From: Thalassobaculum fulvum
Lineage (GTDB): Bacteria > Pseudomonadota > Alphaproteobacteria > Thalassobaculales > Thalassobaculaceae
Length of the DNA stretch: 64,000 bases
Direction: 5' to 3'
Assembly: GCF_014652915.1 (NCBI RefSeq)
Contig: NZ_BMZS01000003.1
Location: 310,001-374,000 of the forward strand
In this document: piece by piece, positions 56,557-64,000 of the stretch
Position numbering within the stretch: the first letter of the stretch is position 1
How the letters are laid out: the number at the start of each line of letters is the position of its first letter
The notes under the pieces: model-generated
What the model saw: only the letters and a program-made list of their open reading frames with translations
The model's database searches: none
Told to the model about the DNA's origin: nothing
Made by a program: the position numbers and the translations under genes

Positions 56557-57309
56557 ATGAGCGTCGCCACCGACCCCGCCGCAATCGCCGTCGTGCTCGC
56601 CGTGCTGACGCTCGCCGGGCTCGTGAAGGGCGTGGTCGGGCTCGGCCTGCCGACCGTCACGCTGGCCCTGCTGACCGCGACGCTCGGACTCGATGTGGCG
56701 GTCTCGGTCATGCTGCTGCCGTCGCTGGTGACCAATCTGTGGCAGGCGGTCAGCGGCGGTGCTTTCCGGCCCCTGCTGCGCCGGCTCTGGGCGTTCCTGG
56801 CCGTCCTGGCGGCCGGGACTCTGTTCGCCAGCGCCGCTCCGACGCTGGTCCCGGCAAGCCTGCTGGCGGCCGTTCTCGGCGCCTCGACTGCGGCCTACGG
56901 CGCGCTCGGCCTGACGCGGCCGGGCTGGGTCGTAGATCCGGGCCGCGAGCGGGTGCTGTCGCCTGCCATGGGGCTCGCGACCGGGGTGCTGACCGGCATG
57001 ACCGGGTCGTTCGTGATCCCCGCGGTGCCCTATCTGCAGGCCCTCGGGCTGCCGCGCGACCGGCTGGTGCAGGCCATGGGCATGACCTTTCTGACCGCGA
57101 CCCTGGCGCTCGGAGCCGGGCTCGGCGGGCATGGTCTCGTCCCGACGGGGCTGGTCGCGCTGTCGGCCGTGGCCGTGCTGCCCGCGCTGGTCGGCATGGA
57201 GGTCGGGCGGCGGCTCCGCGGGCGGCTGTCCGAGCGTCGGTTTCGGCAGGCTCTGTTCGTCGCGCTACTCGGCCTGGGGCTGTGGATTCTGATACGGCAG
57301 GTGACGTAG
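56557..57309 (+). CDS. TauE/SafE-family membrane permease
   Basis: A 250-residue membrane protein with seven or eight hydrophobic segments and the family repeat GLVKGVVGLGLPTVTLALLTA near the start, echoed by LATGVLTGMTGSFVIPAVPYLQALG in the second half. TauE/SafE proteins export sulfite, sulfoacetate or related anions in some bacteria; no sulfur genes are nearby to narrow this. The ATG at 56557 follows AGGGTG; a GTG nine bases upstream is an alternative. Confidence 0.87.
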   Translation: MSVATDPAAIAVVLAVLTLAGLVKGVVGLGLPTVTLALLTATLGLDVAVSVMLLPSLVTNLWQAVSGGAFRPLLRRLWAFLAVLAAGTLFASAAPTLVPASLLAAVLGASTAAYGALGLTRPGWVVDPGRERVLSPAMGLATGVLTGMTGSFVIPAVPYLQALGLPRDRLVQAMGMTFLTATLALGAGLGGHGLVPTGLVALSAVAVLPALVGMEVGRRLRGRLSERRFRQALFVALLGLGLWILIRQVT

Positions 57310-57363
57310 CGGCAATCCGCAGGGGCTAGGCGGCTCCGCCGGCACGCGCTAGCCTCCGCCGCC

Positions 57364-58086
57364 ATGGACGCCGTAACCCCGCCTTCCGCCCCGCGAATTC
57401 CGTTGCCGGTCGAGCCCGAGAACGCCGTCGAGGAGGCGGTCGGGCAGCGCCGTTCGGTCCGCGCGTTCCTCGACACCGCGGTGCCGCGCGCGACCGTCGA
57501 GCGGATCCTGCAGTTCGCCGCCCGGGCGCCGTCCGGCACCAACATGCAGCCGTGGAAGGTGCACGTGCTGACCGGCGCCGCCCGCGACCGGCTGTGCGAT
57601 GTCGTGACCGCCGCATTCGACGGCGACGAGACGCACGCCAACGAGTGGGCGTACTATCCCAAGGAGTTCCGCGAGCCGTACCTGTCGCGCCGCCGCAAGG
57701 TCGGCTGGGACCTGTACGGGCTGCTCGGCATCGCGCGCGGCGAGGCCGAGCGCATGCACGCCCAGCACGGCCGCAACTTCCGGTTCTTCGACGCGCCGGT
57801 CGGCATGATCTTCACGGTCGACCGGCATCTGGAGATCGGGTCCTGGCTCGACTACGGCATGTTCCTGCAGAACATCATGATCCTGGCCCGCAGCCACGGG
57901 CTCGAGACCTGCCCGCAGGCCGCCTTCGCGGCGTACCACAAGGTGATCCGCAAGGAGCTCGACCTGGATGACGAGCAGGTCGTGGTCGGTGGCCTGTCGC
58001 TCGGCTACGCCGACTGGTCGGCGGTCGAGAACACGCTGATCACCGAACGGGTTCCGCTCGACGGGTTCGTGACGTTCCGCGAGTAG
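57364..58086 (+). CDS. Nitroreductase-family flavoprotein
   Basis: A 240-residue FMN-dependent oxidoreductase. QRRSVRAFLDTAV and RAPSGTNMQPWKVHVL bind FMN, ARSHGLETCPQAAFAAY lies near the dimer interface, and GGLSLGYAD closes the fold. Likely reduces nitro compounds or quinones with NAD(P)H; the physiological substrate is unknown. It stands alone between the permease and the CHASE2-like gene. Confidence 0.9.
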   Translation: MDAVTPPSAPRIPLPVEPENAVEEAVGQRRSVRAFLDTAVPRATVERILQFAARAPSGTNMQPWKVHVLTGAARDRLCDVVTAAFDGDETHANEWAYYPKEFREPYLSRRRKVGWDLYGLLGIARGEAERMHAQHGRNFRFFDAPVGMIFTVDRHLEIGSWLDYGMFLQNIMILARSHGLETCPQAAFAAYHKVIRKELDLDDEQVVVGGLSLGYADWSAVENTLITERVPLDGFVTFRE

Positions 58087-58166
58087 GGCGGGCCCGGCCG
58101 TCGTCGGTCCCGGAGCCCCCGGGGGCCGGCCGCAGAATAATACCTATGCTTGCAACCCAGGGTCGA

Positions 58167-58189
58167 TTCCCGCGAGACTGTCGCGGGGA
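58167..58189 (+). repeat. Inverted repeat ahead of the CHASE2-like gene
   Basis: TTCCCGCGA and TCGCGGGGA pair over nine positions (one G-T) around a GACTG loop, about 30 bases before the start codon. AT-rich TAATACCTATGCT just upstream could hold a -10. It may be a leader hairpin; position near the ribosome site makes translational control possible. Confidence 0.45.
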
Positions 58190-58221
58190 TCAACCGCCGG
58201 TAGATGTTTCCGGGGGGAGGC

Positions 58222-59844
58222 ATGGGGATCTGTCGCGCTCTGTTCACCCTTCGCAATCTCGTGCGGCTGGCCGCGGCGCTGGTGATCGGGGCGGTGCAGA
58301 TCTATCTCGACCCGTTCGGGTTCTCCGATGCGACCCGTGAGATCAGCTATCGCGCGGTGAACCGGATCGTCGGACCGGCGGTCGAATGGACGGCGTTCCG
58401 GAAGAACTCGCCCGGCGCGATCGACGACGGCGACCTGTTTCCCGCAGAGCGCTCCCGGATCCGAGACGACATCGTCCTCGTCGTCCTCAGAGAGGAGGAT
58501 GTGAAGAGGTACGGTGAGATCTGGAAGCGTCGCCAGGCATGGCCGTTGCCGTTCGGGGCGCATGCCGAGGTGATCGGCCGCATCCGACTGGGAGAACCGC
58601 GCGCGGTCTACGTGGATTTCGTCTTCAACGACGAGCGCGACGACGAGTCCCTGAGGTCGCTTCTGTGGGCCGTCGAGGAGTACGACCGGACCTACTGGAT
58701 CGGCGAGGGCGGCGGCGAACCGACCGAGACGACGGCCGGAGCCGGCCCGGTCGTTCGGGACATTCCGATCTACTTCGCGGGCCTGCGGCACCGGGTGGAC
58801 AACGTGCTGTCGGTCATCGACGATCTTCGAGAGTTGAAGAACGTCAACGTCGTCGCGGCGCGGCGCAAACGGGGCAGCGACTACATCCTCTGGGACCGCC
58901 CGAAAGACCGGGAGGTTCAGGCCCTCGAGAAGATCGAGAACTACGTTCCCGCGGTCTCGCCCGCATTGGCGATCTACATCGACCAGTGCCGCCTCGGAGC
59001 GCCGATCAACTGCCCCGGCAGCCTGGGTAAGCTTAAGAGCGACTGGCTGGCGAAACCCGATGCCCAGGTCTATGCGGCGCTGAGGATGTTCAGCGAGGAC
59101 ATGCAGATCTTCTGGGGGGCGACTCCATCCCCGAGGAACTTCAATGAATTCGTCTGCAACTCGGAGATCTCGTACCAAGAGTACGGACTGCACTACTTCC
59201 TGAAATACTATTTGAATTACGTTGGGCGTGGGTTCGAGGAAACCGACTGTTATCACAACCCCGTCGCTACCGTCAGCAGCCTGTTCAGGTCGAGGCCGGA
59301 GGACGTCGACAAGCTTCTGAAGGACAAGATTGTGATCTACACCGCCGACATCGCCGGCGTTTCGCGGGAGATTCATCCTCCCACGAGTGCGCGGGACCTG
59401 CCGTTCGGCGTAAAGCATGCCACGGCACTCGAAAACCTCCTGGCCTGGGGCGAGCAATACCTGAAAACAGAGAACACGAGCGACGCGGTACCGGTGCGTA
59501 TCGAGGACGGAAACTTTGCGATGTTCGTTTTTGCCGTGATCACGGTGATCGCACTGGTCGCATCGACCTGGATGGATACCAAGTTTCCGATCGAGTCGAC
59601 GGTCATGTGGCGGAATATCGGTTACCACGTGATTCGCGATGCCGGTCTGACCGTTTCCTACGTACTGATTATTGTCGGCATCATGATGCTGCAGATACTG
59701 ATCTTCCGGGTCACGAATCTCAACTACATCGAGATCATCCTTCTTTCAGTGGGGTTATTCGTCATCGAGCGAAACAAGTACGTCCTGTTCTTGGAGGAAC
59801 TGTTCGTCGGCCGCGCGGATCGGACCTCGGTCGTGGGGGAGTAG
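58222..59844 (+). CDS. CHASE2-like sensor membrane protein without output domain
   Basis: A 540-residue membrane protein. One N-terminal segment (about 13-30) leads into a large extracytoplasmic region whose start resembles CHASE2: DDIVLVVLREEDVKRYGEIW, a WPLPFGAHAEVIGRI helix and AVYVDFVFNDERDD. Three closely spaced membrane segments follow (FAMFVFAVITVIALVAS, VSYVLIIVGIMMLQILIF, IEIILLSVGLFVI). In known CHASE2 proteins this layout ends in a kinase or cyclase; here only about 25 residues follow, so no output domain is encoded. The last 700 bases are richer in AT and in codons such as TTA and AAT than the neighbours. Two ATGs (58204, 58222) are possible; the second has a very close GGGGGAGG. 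Confidence 0.75.
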   Translation: MGICRALFTLRNLVRLAAALVIGAVQIYLDPFGFSDATREISYRAVNRIVGPAVEWTAFRKNSPGAIDDGDLFPAERSRIRDDIVLVVLREEDVKRYGEIWKRRQAWPLPFGAHAEVIGRIRLGEPRAVYVDFVFNDERDDESLRSLLWAVEEYDRTYWIGEGGGEPTETTAGAGPVVRDIPIYFAGLRHRVDNVLSVIDDLRELKNVNVVAARRKRGSDYILWDRPKDREVQALEKIENYVPAVSPALAIYIDQCRLGAPINCPGSLGKLKSDWLAKPDAQVYAALRMFSEDMQIFWGATPSPRNFNEFVCNSEISYQEYGLHYFLKYYLNYVGRGFEETDCYHNPVATVSSLFRSRPEDVDKLLKDKIVIYTADIAGVSREIHPPTSARDLPFGVKHATALENLLAWGEQYLKTENTSDAVPVRIEDGNFAMFVFAVITVIALVASTWMDTKFPIESTVMWRNIGYHVIRDAGLTVSYVLIIVGIMMLQILIFRVTNLNYIEIILLSVGLFVIERNKYVLFLEELFVGRADRTSVVGE

Positions 59845-59946
59845 CGGTGGCATTCCCGTCGGCGACGAATCGGGATGGTTGAATTTTCGGGAAATGATGA
59901 AATAATTGCTTGCAGGCATCGGGAAGCGTCGTCGGGGGGACACGCC

Positions 59947-60348
59947 ATGCTCGCAAGATCAACGGTTTCGGGAGGTGTCGCCGCGACGGTCGCGGCGATC
60001 GTGGTGGCGTTCTCGTTCGTCTCTGCGGAAGGAGACACCGGAAAGCCGCTGATGATCGCGTCGTTCGTGCGGCCGGTGCTCTTCCTCTACGACCCCGAGA
60101 CCGCGGAACAGCGGATCGGTCAGATGCGGCGGCGCGACTACGAGGCGCGGCAACCCAGCCGACGGTTCGTGGTGGTCCGGGCGTTGCCGTCCGGCGCGCT
60201 CGTCGTGAAGGACGGCGACAGGCTCTACGGAGTCCGGCGGTCGCATGTCATCACCGATGCCGATGCCCGCGCCAAGAAGGACTGCAACAAGGTCGCCCAG
60301 GGCGCCGTCGACAGTGGGGCCAACCGTGCCTTCGGCACGGACTGCTGA
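59947..60348 (+). CDS. Small secreted protein, possible SH3-like fold
   Basis: A 133-residue protein with a signal peptide (ATVAAIVVAFSFVSAEG). The mature part has RFVVVRALPSGALVVKDGDR followed by LYGVRRSHVITD, which looks like a bacterial SH3-type beta-barrel, then a short Cys-containing tail (KKDCNK, GTDC) able to form one disulfide. Family not recognised. It lies 102 bases after the CHASE2-like gene and two bases before the M48 protease gene, so the three probably form one unit. GGGGGA precedes the ATG at 59947. Confidence 0.65.
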   Translation: MLARSTVSGGVAATVAAIVVAFSFVSAEGDTGKPLMIASFVRPVLFLYDPETAEQRIGQMRRRDYEARQPSRRFVVVRALPSGALVVKDGDRLYGVRRSHVITDADARAKKDCNKVAQGAVDSGANRAFGTDC

Positions 60349-60350
60349 CC

Positions 60351-61433
60351 ATGATCGGGCGCGGATTGAGGGTGGCGGTCCTGGCGGCGGCGTTGCTGCT
60401 TGCCTGCGGCGGTGCCGCATACGCCGGGGAGGCGGAGGACCATGATCGGGAATCCACCTTGTCGGCCAGTGCCAAGGAGATCCCTGACGAGCCGGCGCTG
60501 GCCACGTTCCGCAGCGAGTACGGCGATGCCTACGTCAGTCCCGCCGCCATGGACCGTCGGAAGGCGGATGCGCGGAAGCGGCTCCGGGCCGACGGCCTGA
60601 CGTTCCTGAAGGCGCCCCGCACGACACGCCTGCTGCAGCGGGTGGTCGACAAGTGCCTGCTGCCGCACTCGCCGCGCCCGGATGCGCCGGTCGAGGTACG
60701 GATCGTCGTGGAAGCCACGCCCCCGGCGGCCGGGGAGCGGCGCAAGAAGGTGGCGCAGGCCGATCCGTCCGGCCTGTTCGTGGTCTCTCCGGCTCGGCTC
60801 GCCGAGTTCGATACGATCGGGATGGTGGCGTTCGTGCTTTCCCATGAGTTGGCCCACGTCCAGATGCAGCACGACCGCGATCCCTGGGGACGTGTCACCG
60901 GCCAACTGGCCAAGGCCACCGAGGGCACGGCGCTGCAGGGCTCCGAGCAGATGCTCTCGGGCTTCGGCAAGAGCAAGCTGGTCCAGAACATGCTCCGCCG
61001 CGCCCAGGAGGACGACGCCGATTTCCTCGGTCTCGATGTCATGGTGAAGTGCGGGATGGCTCCGCAGGGCGCGCTGGACACCCTGGAGCGGATACGCAAC
61101 TGGCACTCTCCCGACGGGGGAACGCTCCAGGACGTTTCCGACGACATGGCCGAGGCGTCGGCCAAGGCCAACGACGGCGATATCGGCAGCTTCCTCGGGA
61201 TCTTCGGCACACTTGCCGTGTCGGCTGTGAAGGGGATCGGCGTTCTCGCTACGGACGGGGCGCACAACGCGCGCTCGGCCCAGTCGCGCCTGCGCCTGAT
61301 CAAGGACTATATCGCCGCGCATCACCGGAACGCTCCCGGCGGGGACGGGCATCGCGATCCGTTCGCCGAGGAGTGGGACACCCTCATCGCAAGCGACGCC
61401 TTCGCGAACTTCCTCACCCAGTACGCCGACTGA
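60351..61433 (+). CDS. M48-family periplasmic metalloprotease
   Basis: A 360-residue exported zinc protease. Signal sequence VAVLAAALLLACGGAAYAG may be cleaved after AYA or, since LLAC resembles a lipobox, be lipidated at Cys19. The active site is SHELAHVQMQH (HExxH at about 165-169) with the third ligand in RRAQEDDADFLGLD. A hydrophobic stretch IGSFLGIFGTLAVSAVKGIGVLA follows. No TPR domain of the BepA type is seen. Two bases separate it from the small secreted-protein gene. Role in envelope quality control is inferred from the family. Confidence 0.85.
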   Translation: MIGRGLRVAVLAAALLLACGGAAYAGEAEDHDRESTLSASAKEIPDEPALATFRSEYGDAYVSPAAMDRRKADARKRLRADGLTFLKAPRTTRLLQRVVDKCLLPHSPRPDAPVEVRIVVEATPPAAGERRKKVAQADPSGLFVVSPARLAEFDTIGMVAFVLSHELAHVQMQHDRDPWGRVTGQLAKATEGTALQGSEQMLSGFGKSKLVQNMLRRAQEDDADFLGLDVMVKCGMAPQGALDTLERIRNWHSPDGGTLQDVSDDMAEASAKANDGDIGSFLGIFGTLAVSAVKGIGVLATDGAHNARSAQSRLRLIKDYIAAHHRNAPGGDGHRDPFAEEWDTLIASDAFANFLTQYAD

Positions 61434-61485
61434 GGCCGCTGCTGCCGACAGGCTGCCCGGCCGCGGCGCTGCCCGGCGCCGCCTG

Positions 61486-62277
61486 CTACTCGGCCGAGTA
61501 GCGCGCCAGGTCCGCGGCCAGCCGGTCGGCGGTGGCATGCAGCGGCCCCAGCAGGACGGCGACCGCCCGGGCCGGGGTCAGGGCATTCAGCAGATAGAGG
61601 GTGTTCATGGCGCCGTAGACGCGGCCGTCGCGCATGATCGGAACGCCGATGCTGCTGATCAGGCCGTCGTACTCGCGGGTCGAGTAGCTCGCGGTCATCT
61701 CGGCGTAGCCGCGTGCGCGGATCTCCGCGAACAGCTCTTCGGCCCGGTTCGGGTCGCGGGCCAGCGCGTTCCACGGCGCCGGGTCGTCGGCGACCCGGGC
61801 GAGGAACGCCTCGCGCTCGCCGGCCGGGCAGTGCGCCAGGTAGGACAGCCCGATACTGGTCGCCAGCACCGGCGCGCGGTAGCCGGGCTGCCGGTTCAGG
61901 AACATCGGTCCCGGCTCGCGCGAGGTCTCAACCACCAGCATCGAGTCGTGGTCGAAAAGTGCCACGTCCGACGGCCAGCCGACCTTGGTGCGGAAGGCCG
62001 CCAGGGCCGGGGCGACGATGGTGCCGACGGCCCGGTGGCGGTCGTAGCCGGCGCTGAGCTGCAGGGTCTTGCCGGTCACCTGCCAGCTTCGGCGATCGTC
62101 GTCGCGCACGACGAAGCCGGCGTGCTCCAGGGTCTCCAGCATCCGCAGGATGGTCGACTTGTCGAGTTCGGTGAGCCGGTGGATCTCGGCCAGGGTCGCG
62201 CGCGAGCCGAGCCGGCTGGTGGCCGACAGGACTTCGAGACCGCGCAGGGTTGCCGTGACGGGCCGGTAGGAGGGCAT
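61486..62277 (-). CDS. IclR-family transcriptional regulator
   Basis: A 263-residue regulator with an N-terminal winged helix (LAEIHRLTELDKSTILRMLETLEHAGFV) and a C-terminal GAF-like effector domain (SIGLSYLAHCPAGEREAFL, STREYDGLISSIGVPIM). IclR proteins control catabolic operons in response to small acids. It diverges from an acyl-CoA dehydrogenase/CoA-transferase pair across 126 bases holding a palindrome, so these are the likely targets. Its stop codon sits in a perfect 16-base palindrome, CTACTCGGCCGAGTAG. Confidence 0.92.
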   Translation of the reverse strand: MPSYRPVTATLRGLEVLSATSRLGSRATLAEIHRLTELDKSTILRMLETLEHAGFVVRDDDRRSWQVTGKTLQLSAGYDRHRAVGTIVAPALAAFRTKVGWPSDVALFDHDSMLVVETSREPGPMFLNRQPGYRAPVLATSIGLSYLAHCPAGEREAFLARVADDPAPWNALARDPNRAEELFAEIRARGYAEMTASYSTREYDGLISSIGVPIMRDGRVYGAMNTLYLLNALTPARAVAVLLGPLHATADRLAADLARYSAE

Positions 62278-62328
62278 GGGATCACCGCTCTGTTGCCGGG
62301 CCGGGTCGCTCTACGCTATTTCAACAGA

Positions 62329-62371
62329 TGATAAAAGCTTTCATTTACAGCGAACCGCCCGGCGGTATGGT
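62329..62371. promoter_or_regulatory. Candidate IclR operator and promoter of the acyl-CoA dehydrogenase
   Basis: TGATAAAAGCTTTCA (62329-62343) is an imperfect 15-base palindrome centred on AAAGCTTT, similar to IclR-type sites (TGGAAAT-N-ATTTCCA). Immediately after it, TTTACA (62344-62349) and TATGGT (62366-62371), 16 bases apart, could be the forward promoter. The palindrome would abut the -35, and on the other strand it overlaps a possible promoter for the regulator. Confidence 0.5.
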
Positions 62372-62403
62372 TCAGGCGCGTTTCGGTTCGGGAGGACGAC
62401 ACC

Positions 62404-63567
62404 GTGGATTTCAGGCTCACCGAGGATCAGCAGCGGCTGCGCGACACCGCGCGCGACTTCGCCCAGGGCGAGATGACCGAGGTCGCGAAGCGGCTCGAGG
62501 TCGAGGACGAGGCGCTGCCGAAGGAGTGGATCAAGCGCTATGCCGAGATGGGCTTCCTCGGCATCAACGTCGCCGAGGAGTTCGGCGGGCTGGGGCTCGG
62601 CAACCTCGAGGCGCTGATCGTGCTCGAGGAGTTCGCCAAGGTCTCCCCGGCGGTCGCGTTCCCGATCTTCGAGAGCTCGGTCGGCCCGGTGCGGGCGGTC
62701 GAGCACTTCGCGGATTCCGCACTCGCCAAGCGCGTGGTCCCGCAGGTCTGCGCCGGCGAGCTGGTGTGCGCGGTCGCGATGTCGGAGCCGGATGCCGGCA
62801 CGGCGCTGACCGACCTGAAGACCCGGGCGGTCGACGCCGGCGACCACTTCGTGCTGAACGGCCAGAAACGCTGGTGCTCCGGCGGCGGTCATGCCGACGC
62901 CTACGTGGTCTACACCAAGCTGTCGGACGATCCGGGCGCCAAGGGCATCGGCGCGCTGTACGTCGAGAAGGGCATGCCGGGCGTGTCGTTCGGCGAGCGC
63001 GAGCGGCTGATGGGCTTCCGCGGCATCCCGTCGGCCGACATCTTCTTCGACGACGTTCGGGTCCCGAAGGAGAACCTGATCGTCCCGGCAGGCGGCGGCT
63101 TCCGCCAGCTCATGGAGGCGTTCGACCTGGAGCGCTGCGGCAACGCCACCATGTGCCTGGCGATCGCCCAGGCCGCCCTCGACCAGTCGCTGGCCTACGT
63201 CCAGGAGCGCAAGGCGTTCGGCAAGAACCTGGTCGAGTTCCAGGCGGTGCAGCTCAAGCTCGCCGAGATGGCGATGAAGGTCGAGGCCTCGCGGCTGCTG
63301 ATCTGGCGGGCCGCCAAGAACGCCGAGGACGGCCTGCCGAGCGTGCTCGACAGCTCGCTCGCCAAGTGCTTCGCCAACGAGATCGTGCGCGACGTCGCCG
63401 GCGCCGGCCTGCAGGTCATGGGGGCCTACGGCTACGCCAAGGAGTACGGCATGGAGCAGAAGCTGCGCGACGGCTGGGGCTGGGGCATCGCCGGCGGCGC
63501 CATCGACATCCAGAAGACGAACATCGCCGCCGCCCTGGTCGGCCGGCGGTTCGACCAGCGGAGGTAA
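62404..63567 (+). CDS. Acyl-CoA dehydrogenase with relocated catalytic Glu
   Basis: A 387-residue acyl-CoA dehydrogenase: MDFRLTEDQQRLRDTARDFA, AVAMSEPDAGTALTDLKTRA, ERKAFGKNLVEFQAVQLKLAEMA and GAYGYAKEYGMEQKLRDGW. Where most family members have the catalytic Glu in (Y/L)EGT-x-x-IQ, this protein has AGGAIDIQ (Gly at about 364). FDLERCGNA carries Glu243 at the place where isovaleryl-CoA dehydrogenase has its base (LDLER), so activity is probably kept. GTG start. A CoA-transferase follows 14 bases later and an IclR gene diverges, pointing to activation and oxidation of a carboxylic acid. Confidence 0.9.
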   Translation: MDFRLTEDQQRLRDTARDFAQGEMTEVAKRLEVEDEALPKEWIKRYAEMGFLGINVAEEFGGLGLGNLEALIVLEEFAKVSPAVAFPIFESSVGPVRAVEHFADSALAKRVVPQVCAGELVCAVAMSEPDAGTALTDLKTRAVDAGDHFVLNGQKRWCSGGGHADAYVVYTKLSDDPGAKGIGALYVEKGMPGVSFGERERLMGFRGIPSADIFFDDVRVPKENLIVPAGGGFRQLMEAFDLERCGNATMCLAIAQAALDQSLAYVQERKAFGKNLVEFQAVQLKLAEMAMKVEASRLLIWRAAKNAEDGLPSVLDSSLAKCFANEIVRDVAGAGLQVMGAYGYAKEYGMEQKLRDGWGWGIAGGAIDIQKTNIAAALVGRRFDQRR

Positions 63568-63581
63568 TCGGGGAGAACGCC

Positions 63582-64000
63582 GTGTTCCTGCCGCTGTCCG
63601 GGCTGCGGGTGATCGACATCACGTCGATCATCTACGGGCCCTATGCGACCCAGATCCTGGGCGACCTGGGCGCCGACGTCATCAAGATCGAACCGCCGGA
63701 GGGCGATGCCACCCGCGTGCTCGGGCCGGCCCGCAACCCGGGCATGGGGGCGGTGTTCCTCGGCTCCAACCGCAACAAGCGCAGCGTGGTGCTGGACCTG
63801 AAGAAGCCGGCCGCCAAGGAGGCGCTGTGGCGCCTGATCGACGGTGCCGAGGCGCTGGTCCACAACATGCGGCCGCAGAAGATGGTCTCGCTCGGCTTCG
63901 GGCCGGACGCGGTCATGGCGCGCAACCCGAAGATCGTCTACGGCGGGCTGCACGGCTATCGCGAGGACGGGCCGTACGCCACCCGGCCGGCCTATGACGA
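63582..64000 (+). CDS. Class III (CaiB/BaiF) CoA-transferase, 5' part only
   Basis: The first 139 residues of a family III CoA-transferase, cut by the right edge. The start VFLPLSGLRVIDITSIIYGP followed by YATQILGDLGADVIKIEPPEGD, LGSNRNKRSVVLDLKKPA and DGAEALVHNMRP are classic for the family; the catalytic Asp lies beyond the window. GTG start behind GGGGAGAA. It probably moves CoA onto the acid that the preceding acyl-CoA dehydrogenase then oxidises. Confidence 0.9.
   Translation, partial: MFLPLSGLRVIDITSIIYGPYATQILGDLGADVIKIEPPEGDATRVLGPARNPGMGAVFLGSNRNKRSVVLDLKKPAAKEALWRLIDGAEALVHNMRPQKMVSLGFGPDAVMARNPKIVYGGLHGYREDGPYATRPAYD

Overview
The window is about 69% GC (estimated by eye), densely coded, and has the codon use and gene order of an alphaproteobacterium, most likely of the order Rhodospirillales. 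The best evidence is the unbroken run rpsB-tsf-pyrH-frr-uppS-cdsA-dxr-rseP-bamA-skp-lpxD-fabZ-lpxA-lpxI-lpxB, followed by gltA, gltX, comEC, lexA, moeA, moaC and trpCDG on the other flank. Other signs are proS-lolC-lolD next to dnaE, a short prolyl-tRNA synthetase, and LpxI in place of LpxH. I found no rRNA, tRNA, CRISPR array, phage or insertion sequence. No stretch longer than about 300 bases lacks a gene.

Layout. (1) 1-4.5 kb, minus strand: maturation genes for molybdenum hydroxylases (coxD-like AAA+, coxE-like VWA, a split XdhC pair, a MobA/molybdopterin-binding protein running off the left edge), headed by a CopD-like membrane protein. No structural subunit lies in the window. (2) 4.7-7.7 kb: two alpha/beta hydrolases, the second overlapping the 3' end of hemB. 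(3) 7.8-15.2 kb: an iron-uptake island made of exbB, two different exbD genes, tonB and a TonB-dependent receptor, facing a DUF3649-PepSY-DUF3325 inner-membrane operon. Each of its three transcription units has a Fur-like box laid over the promoter. (4) 15.3-18.5 kb: three valine-catabolism genes. (5) 18.6-29.5 kb: an LdtR-type regulator, proS, lolC, lolD, an inverted pentapeptide-repeat gene, dnaE, an M81-family gene and a small secreted protein. (6) 29.5-44.1 kb: translation, isoprenoid, phospholipid, outer-membrane assembly and lipid A genes, mostly overlapping or closely spaced. (7) 44.2-54.8 kb: gltA and gltX; comEC and a small unknown gene; lexA; moeA-moaC-trpC-trpD-trpG. (8) 54.9-58.1 kb: polysaccharide deacetylase family, GNAT, TauE/SafE and nitroreductase genes. 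(9) 58.2-61.4 kb: a CHASE2-like membrane protein, a small secreted protein and a periplasmic M48 metalloprotease, with no recognised system behind them. (10) 61.5-64 kb: an IclR regulator divergent from an acyl-CoA dehydrogenase and a CoA-transferase that runs off the right edge.

How they work together. Region 6 links translation to undecaprenyl phosphate (dxr, uppS), CDP-diacylglycerol (cdsA), outer-membrane protein assembly (rseP, bamA, skp) and lipid A (lpxD, lpxA, lpxI, lpxB, with fabZ at the branch to fatty acids). Region 3 looks like a complete energised siderophore importer with a probable inner-membrane ferrisiderophore reductase. Regions 1 and 7 both serve molybdenum cofactor chemistry. 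The least explained stretch is region 9. The most informative residue-level oddities are the Asn that replaces the proton-carrying Asp in the second ExbD, and the missing canonical catalytic Glu in the acyl-CoA dehydrogenase at 62.4 kb.
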